The notes under the pieces were generated by a model that saw only the letters and a program-made list of their open reading frames with translations, was not told the DNA's origin and ran no database searches. This document shows, piece by piece, positions 25,712-37,338 of a DNA stretch of 64,000 nt. The DNA is taken from NCBI GenBank assembly GCA_016946835.1, contig JACVTC010000129.1:460595-524594 (forward strand), given 5' to 3'. The stretch comes from Neocallimastix lanati (nom. inval.). Its lineage: Eukaryota > Neocallimastigomycota > Neocallimastigomycetes > Neocallimastigales > Neocallimastigaceae. Position 1 is the stretch's first letter, and each line of letters opens with the position of its first letter. Both the position numbers and the translations under genes were made by a program.

Positions 25712-28700
25712 ATCGTCAAAAAAATTGCTTCAGTCTGCCATCGTCCCAAAACAGTTGACTTAAAAGAAGATGATGATTATGAAGAAATTGCTGATTTCCA
25801 AGAAGGTACTACTACGGATTATTACGAAGATTTTGATGATGAGTCGGATGGTTCCAAAGAATTGGATTACTTAGTAAACGTTATAAAGAGAAAGGCAAAT
25901 CCTAAAGATGAAGAGACTAGTGACCAAAGAGGAAAGAGGGTTCACCGTAGTCTAAGAGATTATCCTAAGCCAATAGTTACTCCAAGTTTACGAAAACAAA
26001 AAGAAAATCAATTAAGGGGAACATCGCGACCAGTCAAAAAGCCAACAACTCAATTACATCCTTCGATTATAGCTCAACCCAGAATAGAGAAAGAAAAGAG
26101 GATTGAGAAAGAGCTAAGAGATAAGGAAAGAGCTAGTACTAGTACTTCTGTGGAAAATAATAAAAATAGTATTGTTAATATTATTAATGAAGAAACTTCT
26201 CAGGAAGGAAATAATTCTAAACAAACTTTAAATAAATTAATTCAAGAAAAATCATCAGAAAAGTCAACTGAAATTATGCCAACTAGAATTCCAAAAAGAA
26301 TACAAATGCAAACTGATTGTGATAGTCATGACGTGATCAAAGATTTAAACTCCAGTAATTGCAATATTACATTTGGACAATTATTGGACGTTGCTCCAAA
26401 GATACGGTCTCAAGTATCACAAGGACTTAAATTAGAAAAGAATAATACTAAAATTTCAGGTGCAGTGGATAATATGTGTGCTACTACAATAATAACGAAC
26501 AATATAGATCATACATATAAAAGTAAACATCATGAACCACAAGAAGATGATATTGCTATGGTTGATGTAATAGTAGATGGAGTTCGTGGTAAGGCTTTAA
26601 TAGATTCATGTAGCAACTTAAGTATTATCACAAAGCAATTTTTAGATAAATTACCTTATCAGTATGAACCTATAGGAGTTAGTGCAGGACGAATACGTTT
26701 AGCAACGATGAATGATGATTACTCAGAAGATGTGTTAATCAAAGTTCCCGTAAATATTAATGAACTAGAACTACTTGTTACGTGTAGAATTATAGACAAG
26801 GAGGATCCATTCTATGATATATTAATCAACCTCAAAACTCAAATTGATAACCAGTTATTTATACATCCAATTAGATATAGTCTTTGTCGATTTAATGATC
26901 AAGGTTTAATTGAAGAAATTACACCTATTAATAATGAATATGATGACGAAGAAAAATTATTATGTGTAATCAAAGCATTGAATCACCAAGAAGCTAAGCA
27001 ACAATTGAAAACGATTGAAGGATTACCACCCATAAAATATATATATGACACAGTTTTTCAAAGTACAATTAATTCAAATTATAGAGAAGCTATTACTAAA
27101 TTACTTGAAGAATATATTGATATAATTGCAACTTCTTCTGAAGAATTAACACCTTCAGATTTATCACCACACAAAATTATTCTTAAGGAAGGAGTTAAAC
27201 CTATTAAACAAAAATTTTATCGACTTAGTAAATTAAAAACAGATATCTTAAAAGAAGAATTAACCAAACTCATATATAAACGATTAATTGAACCTTCATG
27301 TTCAGAATGGTCATCACCAGTAGTACTTGTGCCTAAAAAGAACGGTAAATGGCGCCTGTGTATTGACTATAGGAAAGTAAATGAAGCAACTAAGAAGGAT
27401 TCTTATTCTTTACCAAATATTGAGGAAATTTTTGATAGCTTAGATGGAGCGAAAATCTTCTCAACATTAGATCTTTATTCCGGTTATCATCAAATATTAA
27501 TGGATGATGATAGTGTTGAAATCACTACCTTTACAACTAAGTTCGGAAACTACCAATTCAAGGTAATGCCCTTCGGTTTAACAGGTGCTCCAGCTACATT
27601 CCAAAGAGAAATGAACCGTATACTATTTCCCTTAATAGGAAAATGCGTCTATAACTTTATCGATGATATTTTAATCTACTCAAGAACTGAAGAAGAACAC
27701 CTAGAACATCTTAAACAAGTCTTAGAAATATTCAAGGAACATAAGTTAAAAATCAATATCGAAAAGTGTTCTTTCATGCAAACTGAAGTAGAAGTACTTG
27801 GACATAAAGTATCCTCAGAAGGTTTAAGTCCATTGGAAAACAAAGTTGAAGCTATTAAAGAATGGAAGGCTCCCTCTAACATTCATGAACTTCGATCATT
27901 TTTAGGAGCCATTGGATATTATAGAAATTTTATTAAGGACTTTGCAAAAGTTACTGCTCCTCTCTGCACTCTATTAAGAAAAGGTATTAAGTTTGAATGG
28001 AAAAAGGAACAAGAAGAAAGTTTTAAAATTCTTAAGGAAAGATTAATCAATGCCCCAATATTAAGATTTCCTAGATTTGATAGAGAATTTATTATAAGAA
28101 CAGATGCTTCCTATGATGGAATAGGCGGTGTGCTTTTACAAAAGGATGATGAAACTGGAAAGGAGCATCCGGTTCATTATATTAGTAGAAGTTTATCTAA
28201 ATCGGAAAAGAATTATGGAATTACGGATCTAGAAGGTGCTGCTCTAATTTACTGTATTAATAAATTAAAATCTTATATTATGGGAAATCCTAAGCAAACT
28301 ATAGTATATACAGATCATAGACCATTAATCGGATTACTTAAAAGTAAGGAACCACAAAATTCTCGTCATACTAGATGGTGTTTGACTGTCAGTATGTTAG
28401 GAATTGATTTACGATATGAAACTGGAAAGAATAATGTTGTCGCAGATGCTTTATCAAGAATGAAAAATGAAAAAGAAAAAGTTGTCTTAACAACACAAAT
28501 TATCAAGGAACAAGATGAAAACCTGCTTTCAAGAACCATTAAGAAATTTATTGAAGAAAAATTTACGACAATTGATGGTGTGGACTACTTTGTTGATGGC
28601 AATAATTATAGAAAATTAGTTACAGATACAAAAGAAAAACTTCAATTAATTTTTCAAGCACACAGTATAGGACACGAAGGCTATTACAAGACATACCAAC

Positions 28701-29680
28701 GTTTGAAAAAGAGCTACTATTGGAACAATATGGTTAATGACATTAAGCGAATTATAGGTAAATGTGAAAAATGTCAATTAAATAAATCTCAACCATACCC
28801 TGAACCAACGGAAGATAAACCAACTGAAGTGGAAGGACCATTTACACACTTAGGATTGGACATTATAGGACCTCTAAGTAAAACCAGAAATAATAATCAA
28901 TATATAATCGTTGTGGTTGATTATTTTACTAAATGGGTTGAGGCAGAGCCCACTGAAAATGTTACTTCTCAGGATGTGATAAAATTTTTAATTAATGTAT
29001 TTGCTCGACACGGTGTACCTCAAATTATCACTACTGATAATGGAACACAATTTACATCAGATATGACAAAAATCTTCCTTGATTTATATGATGTATATGT
29101 TAAATTTATCACTCCATATCATCCTGAAAGCAATGGTTTAGTTGAGAATCGTAATAAAGAAATTGGAAAATTATTACGATTACTAGGAAAACAACACAAA
29201 GAGTGGGATGAAATTTTACCATCTGCACTTTGGGCTTTAAGAACTACTAAAAACTCAATTACCAACCATTCAAGCTTTGAATTAGTTTATGGAAGGGAGG
29301 ACCAACAACCTTTTGACATTGCTGCCAGACCAACTAAGGGTATAAATAAGTCTTCTGACGAAATTCTACTGGAAAAATTTGTATCACACTACCAATGGGT
29401 AATGGAGGCCGCGTCTAATATCAAAAATGCTTCGAAGTATTGGGCTACTAGGAGAGAAGAAAAGACCAGTATGAATCAAGCTAAAAGAATAAAACCAGGT
29501 GAAATAGTACTAGTAAGAAACTTTAATCGAACTAAATTAGAACCTTACTTTGTTGGACCTATGAAAGTGGTAAAGAAACAATTCAATACAGTCACTTTAG
29601 CTGATCCTGCTACTAATATACAAATGAATCGTAATGTTCATTTGAAAAATATTGTCAAGTTTAACTCAGCTTCTACCTAG
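25692..29680 (+). CDS. D1: Pol polyprotein
   Basis: It is entered by -1 frameshift; the frame is open from the heptamer, and 1272 residues are counted from 25862. Order from that point: a charged N-terminal spacer (1-230), protease around ALIDS (about 245), RT with FIDDILIYS (about 599), RNase H beginning RTDAS (about 745), integrase HHCC domain (HSIGHEGYYK...CEKCQ, about 933-973), DDE core (LGLDII about 1000, TTDNGTQF about 1058, GLVENRN about 1094) and a VGPMKVVKK module near the C-terminus. There is no chromodomain. It looks whole; D2 differs at about six residues. A polypurine-rich AGCGGGGGCATCT precedes the 3' LTR. Confidence 0.93.
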
Positions 29681-29703
29681 CTTGAGTCTTAGCGGGGGCA
29701 TCT

Positions 29704-30487
29704 TAATACAGAATGAACAAATAATACTAATTGTGCTAGAATAATATAAATTATTCTAACCTTATAGATTATTCTATTCTATATAATTGGAACTTTCCAA
29801 TATTCTTCAAATATTACTAAATAGAAATCTTAAGTTAATAAATCACTAATTAACTTATAATTCCTTTTTGAATTATCGATCCGATTCCATTATAATGTAT
29901 TAAAAATCTTTAGCCAAGAATATTGTCCTTGCCCACTTAATATATTAATATTATATTTCTTTTGTATTATGTTATATTGAAAATAATCAAATCTATTTAA
30001 TTAGTTATTAAAATTTTGTTATCAATTTAAATTTATTTTTAATTACTAAATTTAACTAAACCACAATAAAATATTCTGTATAATCTCTTTATTTTTATTT
30101 TATATATATTAGTATTAAACTATTATTAAATAATTAATAATTCAATAATATATAACTACTATTTATAACAATAATATTATTAACTAAAATAATAATTCAA
30201 TTTCAATTTAAATGTTTTATTTATAAAAATAATTAGTAATTAGTTTATTAAAAAAATAGTTAGGCTTTACAAATTTTAATTTGATAAAAAAAATATAAAT
30301 ACATGTAATTTTAGTGAAATAAAATATAATCAATAACTTTCTTTTTATTAAATAAATAATTATATTATTATTTTTTTATAAATTTAAATAAATAAATATT
30401 GATTTTAAAACAAATTATTTTTTTTATTGTAATTTTATTATTTGTGTTAATTATTATTATATTCCTAAAATTATATGAACCATACCA
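29704..30487 (+). repeat. 3' LTR of D1
   Basis: 784 bp from TAATACAG to ACCATACCA, followed by TTTA and the last 12 bases of the B LTR. It differs from the 5' LTR by a few small indels. Confidence 0.9.
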
Positions 30488-30508
30488 TTTAAGATTCGTT
30501 ACAAATAC

Positions 30509-30867
30509 TAAAAGAATTATCTTTAATTGAGGAGTCATTATCATTATTTATATTATTTTTATTACCATTTAATTGTTCCTGATTAATTTTTGAATTAACT
30601 TCTCTATTTAAATTTTGTTCATTTTGTTTATTATTTAATTGATCATTTTTTACATTTAAATTCTGAAAATTTAAATTATCGTTTTTAAAATTTAAATTAT
30701 TATTTTTTAAATTATCATTATTTAAATTATTATTATTATTTAAATTTCTATTATTCTGATATAATAAATTATTATTATTTAAATTATCTATATTTTGAGC
30801 AATTTCAAAATTTTCATTTAAATTATTTAAATGGCCAATTTGAAATTTGAAATTAGGATAATTTAAA
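30509..30867 (-). other. F: Asn-rich pol linker (middle part)
   Basis: The minus strand has long Asn/Leu runs (NLNNNNNLNNDNLKNNNLN). It is bounded by element B on the left (target AATAC) and solo LTR A3 on the right (target ATAGG). The frame at 30489-30887 borrows its first and last residues from the flanking LTRs, so it is not an independent gene. It is a part of the broken element F. Confidence 0.75.
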
Positions 30868-30872
30868 ATAGG

Positions 30873-31572
30873 TGTAAAAGAAAACACTAAAATAGATTAC
30901 AATAACAAAATACAATAAATTTTATTTTAAAAATTTTTTATTAAAATATATTTTATTAATATTTAATAGTTATTTGTTAAAAATAACAATTACATCGAGA
31001 AAAAATGTGAAAAGTATCTTCTATTTATACTTTTCCTAAATACATTGATAATATATTATTTTATTTAAATTACATATATTTTAATATAAAACTATCCTAA
31101 TGAATTTTATTAAATAATAAATTTATAAACTATAACTAAATTTAGAAAAATATAATTATTAATTAAACTAAATACTAAATAATTAAAATTAAGTACATTT
31201 ATTATCTATTTATTATTTTAATATTATAAGTAAAGTCTTTATTTATTTTCGATTTAAAAACAATGTTAAAGGAGTCATGATTAAATTTTGAAACTTAATT
31301 TTCACAAAATAAATTATTAATTTATTTTGTTTTAAACTTTAATTAATTCATTTAAATTATTTTACAACAATAATTTTCTCAGAATTAAATTTTATAAAAA
31401 TTATTACATTAAAAATTTATCTTGTGGCTTAAAGAATATAATTCAAAAATTTAGTTCATATGATTTATTTACTTTGTTTATTATTTTATAAATCAAAGAA
31501 TAATTTACATTTTTGAATTACACAAGAAAAATTTTTAATTTAAAATGTGATTGGGATAATCACATCTTTACA
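30873..31572 (-). repeat. Solo LTR, family A (copy A3)
   Basis: 700 bp from TGTAAAAG to ATCTTTACA with a perfect target duplication ATAGG (30868-30872 and 31573-31577). It sits in the F linker. Confidence 0.93.
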
Positions 31573-31577
31573 ATAGG

Positions 31578-31718
31578 AGAAGAAAAATTTTGTTTTAAAT
31601 TATTGTAATTATAATATGGATAATTATAATTTGGCATACTGTAATTATATTGACCATAAAAATTTTGGTTAAAATTATTTGGTAAATAATTTCCATAAAT
31701 GGAAGGATCATAATAATT
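31578..31718 (-). other. F: pol linker (part between A3 and the SINE)
   Basis: The minus strand reads as Tyr/Asn-rich sequence (YGQYNYSMPNYNYPYYNYNN), like other parts of the F linker. No separate function is suggested. Confidence 0.6.
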
Positions 31719-31732
31719 TAAATTATTATAAT

Positions 31733-32191
31733 AAAAAAAAAAAAAAAAACATAGACTTGCACATATGGGTACCCATCTCCCATATGGCCATACAGTTATT
31801 AATTAACTGTAAGGTGATGAGTTATTGGCATACTGTATCAGCTTCGCCGCTCTCAATCGTCGTTACACACTGCCCGGAGATGCATTCCTAACGTTCCTAC
31901 ATATATCTCTAATGACCACGAGCATCAGAACGGAACCATTAACTCCTCCCTAGTGGGTGTAATCATTGGCGATTGGAAATTTTACAATCATCAAAGTCTA
32001 TGCTTCAATTCAAAGCGTAGTATCAGGGTTGGGTGAAATAATCATTTGAGGGAAAGCCTTATGAACATCACGTGTGGTCTCATGATATCCCAGGATAGAA
32101 ACCTCATCCGATTATTTGGTGCCATGCCGAGGATTCGAACCCCGCCCTCTACAGAAACCTGTATCGTCCTAACCGACTGGACCAACATGGC
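31733..32191 (-). mobile_element. Full-length tRNA-derived SINE
   Basis: 459 bp flanked by a perfect 14-bp duplication TAAATTATTATAAT (31719-31732 and 32192-32205). The minus strand starts exactly at a tRNA-like head: acceptor half GCCATGT pairing with GCATGGC, D arm GTCC/GGAC, an A box TGGTCCAGTCGG and a perfect B box GGTTCGAATCC. The anticodon arm is abnormal. A GC-rich unrelated body of about 370 bp follows, then an oligo(T) tail of 17 nt (the A run 31733-31749 on plus). A tail of T rather than A is unusual. Transcription would be by Pol III and mobility by a partner LINE, which is not present in this window. Confidence 0.88.
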
Positions 32192-32207
32192 TAAATTATT
32201 ATAATTG

Positions 32208-33206
32208 TGTAATAATTTAATTAAAAAATTATAATTAAATTATTAATCATTAATATTAGCTCTAACTGCTAATATTAAAGGTTTAGAAAAGAATCATACT
32301 TACCTATGGTTCTTTCTAATTATCGAGTTTATTATAACGAATTATAATAGACGAAACACTAAAATTGATAAGGAAAAGTTTTAATTATAAAATTTGTTTT
32401 ATTAAAATAATTTGTTTTATTATTTATTAAAAATTTTAAATGTTAAAACTTATTGTTATTATTATTATATTATAATTGTTATAATAATAACTCTTGATTT
32501 CTCAAAGAGAACTCAAGAGCCTTATTTATACTTTTTTGTCAAAATAAGGTTAAAATCAAAAGGGGTTCTAATCTTAACAAATCTCTTATCTAGGAAAAGA
32601 CTAGAAGAAAAACCTAGATAAGTTTTTTGATCGATATTCTATCCATATCGATCATCGCGTTAATTAAGTAAAACCGATTACTTTTAAGAAGTAATTGGAA
32701 AAACCTTAATTAACCGATTACTTAATCTAATATAATGATCGAAAATAAAAGAATAAAATAATGAAAATTATTTCGATCATAAAATTTAAAATTTAATCTA
32801 TTTAGTTCTATTTTATAGAACTTTACATAAAAAATATAAAACAATACATTAATAATAAAATACATGATTAATACAATACAGAATACATGTTAGAATACAG
32901 AATACATGATAAAATACAGAATAGTGTTTTAGTTTATGATTTAATGAGTGAGAGAAAACTAAAACTAATAAATTTAATAATTAAGTGAATAATTAAATAA
33001 ATTTAATATTATTTTAAATGTATAAAAATTATTTAATTAAATAAATTTTTAATATTAAACTAAATAAAATTTTAATATATAATTAAATAAATTATTAATT
33101 ATAATTAATTGTATAAATGAAATATGAGTTAAATAAAAGTTATATTAATTATAACTTAACTAAGAAAATATAATTATTTTGTTAAAAATAATTATAGATT
33201 CTTACA
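32208..33206 (-). repeat. Solo LTR, family C (copy C2)
   Basis: 999 bp, reverse orientation to element C, from TGTAATAATTT to GATTCTTACA, with a perfect target duplication AATTG (32203-32207 and 33207-33211). It is very close to the C LTRs, with a small extra repeat of an ATACAGAATACATG block near 32880-32930. Confidence 0.93.
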
Positions 33207-33211
33207 AATTG

Positions 33212-33514
33212 GTACGAGACCAAGTGAAAAATTAAAATTAAATACGACTAAATTTACATAAAAAATAGAAAATCAAATTAATCCATAAAAGGATAAATTT
33301 GATTGAAATTTATATATAAAGTATAAAATTAGAAATTATTAAGACTCTCTCTTTTCCACATATAATTTTATTAAATGTAAAAAATTAGATTGAATGACAA
33401 TTGATCTAAATTGAGATTTCAATTGATCAAAAATAAAAATTTAATAAAAATTAAATAAACAATTTATAAAGTAGAATTTAAGTATTTAGTTATAATTTAC
33501 AACTTTAGTGTGAA
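33212..33514. other. Unassigned AT-rich piece inside F
   Basis: About 300 bp between solo LTR C2 and the next linker segment. It has little Asn-type coding, contains GTACGAGACCAAGTG at its left end, and could be another small insertion, but I see no clear ends or duplication. Confidence 0.4.
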
Positions 33515-33844
33515 TTACTTATTATTGTGAATATTAATATAATTAGATTTAAATTTTAAAAATTCATTTACATTGCACCAATAATAATTTGGTAAATTAT
33601 TTATATTATTTATATTATTATTAATTAAATTATTATTATTACTATTATTAATATCATTACTGTTATTACTGTTATTAATATTGTTATTATTGTTATTATC
33701 ACTGTTATTAATATTATTACTGTTATTATTACTGTTATTATCAATGCTTAAATAAAAATCATAATCATTTTCAATATCACTTACATCATTTCCCCCGTTT
33801 TCGTAATAAGGAGTAAAATTTATAAAATCAGGAATAGAAGAAGG
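33515..33844 (-). other. F: Asn-rich pol linker (upstream part)
   Basis: The minus strand reads FYQNFIPSSIPDFINFTPYY, an acidic patch, then long Asn/Ser runs and LPNYYWCNVNEFLKF. It lies between the copia integrase (beyond I2) and the rest of the linker. It is a part of F, cut by I2 (target GAAGG). Confidence 0.7.
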
Positions 33845-34617
33845 TATAAAGTTTTGGTAAAAAAATAGATTATAAATCAACACTTCAATAATAACACTAA
33901 AACACAAAATAATAGTTTTAAAGAACAAGTTTTATTAATTTTTTAAATATTAAAATCTTTATTTATTTTAAAGTGTTATTAACAAGAAATCGTTAATAAC
34001 AATTACATCGATTAAAATACATGAAATTTGATAACTATTTATATTTTTATCTTATTACATTTATAATATATAATTCCTATTGAATTATATTATCTAGCTA
34101 TTTATTTAAAAACAATACTAACCTAAACTAATAATAAATAATTAACTATTACTAAATAAAGAGAATTATAATTAATAACTAAAATAAATATAATCAATTC
34201 TAATTGAGTTCATTTATTATTTATTTATTATTTAAATATTATTAGTAAATTTATTATATATTTTCTATTTTAAAATAATATAAAAGTTGTCATAATTATT
34301 TAATATAAATTTAGCATAAAATGCCGTAAGTTTCAACATGACTAATTGCATAGTTTCATGTTGTTAATTTATCTTGTGAAAAAACCTTAACTCTTATTAT
34401 TTAAATTAAATTACATAAAAAGAAATGATTTTCAAATACTAGTTTCACAAGAGAAATTTTTAATTTATTAGTATGATTGGGAAAAAATCGAAATTATGTT
34501 AAAAATATTTTCAATAATTTTATACACGTGATTTCAAATAAATTTATTTTAATTTTTACTTAAATTTATGATTAAATTTAATTAAAATTATTTAAAGATA
34601 TTAATAATATCTTTACA
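33845..34617 (-). repeat. Solo LTR, family I (copy I2)
   Basis: 773 bp, from TATAAAGTTTTGG to ATATCTTTACA on plus, with a perfect target duplication GAAGG (33840-33844 and 34618-34622). It matches I1 and I3. All three copies have TA rather than CA at the 3' end, so this looks like a family feature. Confidence 0.92.
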
Positions 34618-34622
34618 GAAGG

Positions 34623-36057
34623 GGAGTTACAATTACTTGGGGAGTCTTCAAAAAAAGACGACAGAACGAGAAAGTATTACTTTGTTATTAGTTATATCAT
34701 AAACCCTATAAGCGGAAGGGTTCTGGTCATATCCGATAAAAATACCAGGGAGAGCAGAATTAGAAAGTTTCTTTCTAAAAGACTTAGGAACATAAAAGAA
34801 AACTTGACAACCAAAAACTCTAAATCTGTTAAAGTCCACTTTTTCATTATATAGAAGTTCATAAGGAATGTTATTATTAATACCTTTATGTGGAATACGG
34901 TTATGGATAAAGTTAGCTGCCTTGATAGCGTTCTCCCAGAAAACATGGTTTAAATGAGCATTTTGTTGTGCATTATATGGAATTGTATGTTCAAAAATAA
35001 TGCCATTGAAATTACAAAATTCATTAAACTTATTATTAATTAACTCAGTACCATTATCCGAGTGAAGATATTTTATATTTTTATTAAATATGTTTTTAAC
35101 CTTATTATACCAAGTAGTAAAAACGTTAAATATATCATCTTTAGATTTACAAAAAAGAACCCATCCATATCTAGAAAAATCATCAAGAATAGTAAGGAAA
35201 CATTGGTTACCATACAAAGAAGGTTGTTTTAGAGAAACCGTATCTAAATGAATAAGTTCAAACGGCTCGGAGGCTTTATAGACATTGGAATGGTAGGGAA
35301 AATTTTTTAACTTGGAGTGAGCACATATTTTACATTTTGATTTATTATTTATTTTTGTAAGGATATTACGTAAACTGTGAATATTGTAATGGCCCAAACG
35401 CCTATGCCAGGTGTATAAATTTTCATCCTCATTATTACTAGTAATACTGTTGCACGTATAATTATTATCAAAATTTATTTTATTTTTTGAAGTCCATAAA
35501 ATATAAGTTTTTGAATTATTTGCGCTTGTGCTACAAATTTTATTATTTTTCTTATATATAGAAACATTATTTTTATTGTTGATTTTTTGAAATACTGTTT
35601 TATAATTCTGGTCACTTAAACAATCTAAAGAAATTAAATTCTTTTTAAAAACTGGAACAAATAAAACATTTTTTAAAGTGATTTTATTATCGTTTATATA
35701 GCCATTATACATTCCAATAAATTTAGATCTTACACTCTCCCCGTTAGCAAAATATATTTCTCTATTAAATTTACTAATATTGGAAAGGCAGCTTAAATCG
35801 CCTGTCATGTGGTATATAGTTCCAGAGTCGAGTGTCCACGCGTTTAATTTATTTTTATTTTTATTTTTATTTTTATTATTTAATTCACTTTCTTCCTTTA
35901 ATTCATTACACGTATAATATCCTAATTTTTGAAAAGGAAACATATTTTTAGAATAATTGAAAATTATTATTATTTGATTCAATATTATACACGTCATTGT
36001 AATCTTTGAAGAAAAATTCTTCATGTTTATCTTCGTAATTATAATTATTATTATCAA
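34623..36057 (-). CDS. F: copia protease and integrase region (fossil)
   Basis: Minus strand, about 470 residues. Protease LDSGTIYHMTG (DSG motif), a FANGESVRSKFIG segment and NVLFVPVFKKNLISL come first. The integrase zinc domain is LYTWHRRLGHYN...CKICAHSK, and the core has LIHLDT, YLHSDNGTE and the region after it, ending in a VFGCQVFFYVP and GIFIGYD block typical of copia integrase C-termini. It is a part of the broken element F; the protein would mature the particle and insert cDNA. Confidence 0.88.
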
Positions 36058-36178
36058 TTTCTACGTTTTTACATTGAATTTTATTTGCATGATTTAATGG
36101 GTGCCTCCCATTATTATTATTTTTATTATTAAAATTATTATTTTTATAATTATTTTTATAATTATTTTTAATTCTGCA

Positions 36179-36991
36179 TTAGTCAGAATAATGACCAAAT
36201 TTTCCACAGTTCCAACATTTGATATTATTTCTATTACTATAGAATTTACTGTTTGAATTATTATTATTATAATTTTTAGATTTATTATTATTATAATTAT
36301 TTTTTTTATTATTAAAATTATTATTATTATTATTACGTATTTTATTACTATAATTATTATTACTATAATTATAATTTGAATTAATTTTTGATTCAACATT
36401 TAAAGCTGTTGAAATTTTTTCTTCCTTCTTAATAATTATTTCTTGAATATTTCTTAGCTGTTGGCTTACAGTTATTAAGTGATTAGTAGTAGTATCCCAA
36501 TTTGGAAGACAACTTATGATGTTTGATTTAACAGCTAAGTCTTTAGGAATTGAACTGTATAAATATTTGAATTTATCTTGGTAATCTAGACTTACATTTA
36601 GTTTTTCTAATTCTTTAAATTTTAAATTCATTTCTGAAATAAAAATTGAAATGCCATCGTCAATTTCTGGATTGTATTTCATTTTTAATAATTTTTCTTT
36701 TAGTTGTTTAATTCTTTCAGATCTTGTTTTTAGATTTAAGGATTCGATTAATTTAAACATTTCGTATGAAGTTAAAGATATACAGTCCATTCTCATTTTT
36801 AAATCTTTTGGTATATTATTCATGATAAACCTTTTGGTTTTTGCATCTTCTACAATCATATCTTCTGTAACATTTTCATTATAATATGTATTAGTTGTAC
36901 CATCAACCAAGGTTAATTTTTTCTTTTGTTCATTTTTTAATTTTTCACCAGAGATTTTCTTAATCACTTCTCTTAATATATATTGTTCCAA
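36179..36991 (-). CDS. F: copia Gag (fossil)
   Basis: 270 residues of UBN2-type Gag: KRFIMNNIPKDLKMRMDC, YEMFKLIESLN, LLKMKYNPEIDDGISIFI and KFKYLYSSIPKDLAVKS. An Asn-rich tract follows, then the start of a knuckle CWNCGKFGHYSD. It lies directly upstream of the protease/integrase region, as in copia elements. Capsid and RNA-binding role. It belongs to the broken element F. Confidence 0.85.
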   Translation of the reverse strand: MEQYILREVIKKISGEKLKNEQKKKLTLVDGTTNTYYNENVTEDMIVEDAKTKRFIMNNIPKDLKMRMDCISLTSYEMFKLIESLNLKTRSERIKQLKEKLLKMKYNPEIDDGISIFISEMNLKFKELEKLNVSLDYQDKFKYLYSSIPKDLAVKSNIISCLPNWDTTTNHLITVSQQLRNIQEIIIKKEEKISTALNVESKINSNYNYSNNNYSNKIRNNNNNNFNNKKNNYNNNKSKNYNNNNSNSKFYSNRNNIKCWNCGKFGHYSD

Positions 36992-37338
36992 TTTATTTCC
37001 TTTTAATAGTACATATAAGTCTTATTTCCATGTTTTATAATTTGTCTTATCTAGCATCTCTATAGTACCACAATCTTCTTTGATGCTCATTTTTATTTTA
37101 TTTTTAAATTTATTTTATTTTAAAATATTTATTTTTATTTTTATTTTTTTAAAAAGTATTAAAAAAATACACTCTTTTTAAAATTTTAAAACACTCACTT
37201 TTAAAATTTAAAAAACACGCTCTCATTCACTTTTAAAATTTAAAACACTCACTCACTCACTTTTTTAAAATTAAAAAAAAAAAAAACACTAATTTATAAA
37301 TCACTATTATAAAACGCGGAGTCTTGAGACTCTTAATC
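36992..37338 (-). other. F: leader between 5' LTR and Gag, with half-tRNA-like primer site
   Basis: Mostly A/T with T-rich runs. Right at the LTR edge, plus-strand 37324-37338 reads TTGAGACTCTTAATC, which resembles the anticodon arm of tRNA-Lys(CUU). Copia elements often use an internally cut tRNA half (classically tRNA-iMet) as primer, so the site may bind a tRNA-Lys half. Confidence 0.5.

Larger units (their letters stand above)
22497..30487 (+). mobile_element. Ty3/gypsy element D, copy D1
   Basis: LTRs of about 780 bp run from TAATACAG to ACCATACCA, so they lack the usual TG start. Removing solo LTR E, the element sits between TTTA (22493-22496) and TTTA (30488-30491), a 4-bp duplication in the B LTR. 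Gag and Pol are separate frames linked by a -1 frameshift signal. The LTRs differ by a few small indels. It looks whole apart from E lying in its first bases. It is nearly identical to D2 at the right of the window. Confidence 0.92.

Noticed and set aside
30489-30887. 132-residue Asn-rich frame as an independent gene
   Set aside because: Start and end fall in flanking LTRs (A3 and B); the middle is the F pol linker.
32120-32191. Functional tRNA gene
   Set aside because: The acceptor, D and T arms pair, but the anticodon arm does not form, and the segment is the head of a longer unit with target duplications, so it is a SINE.
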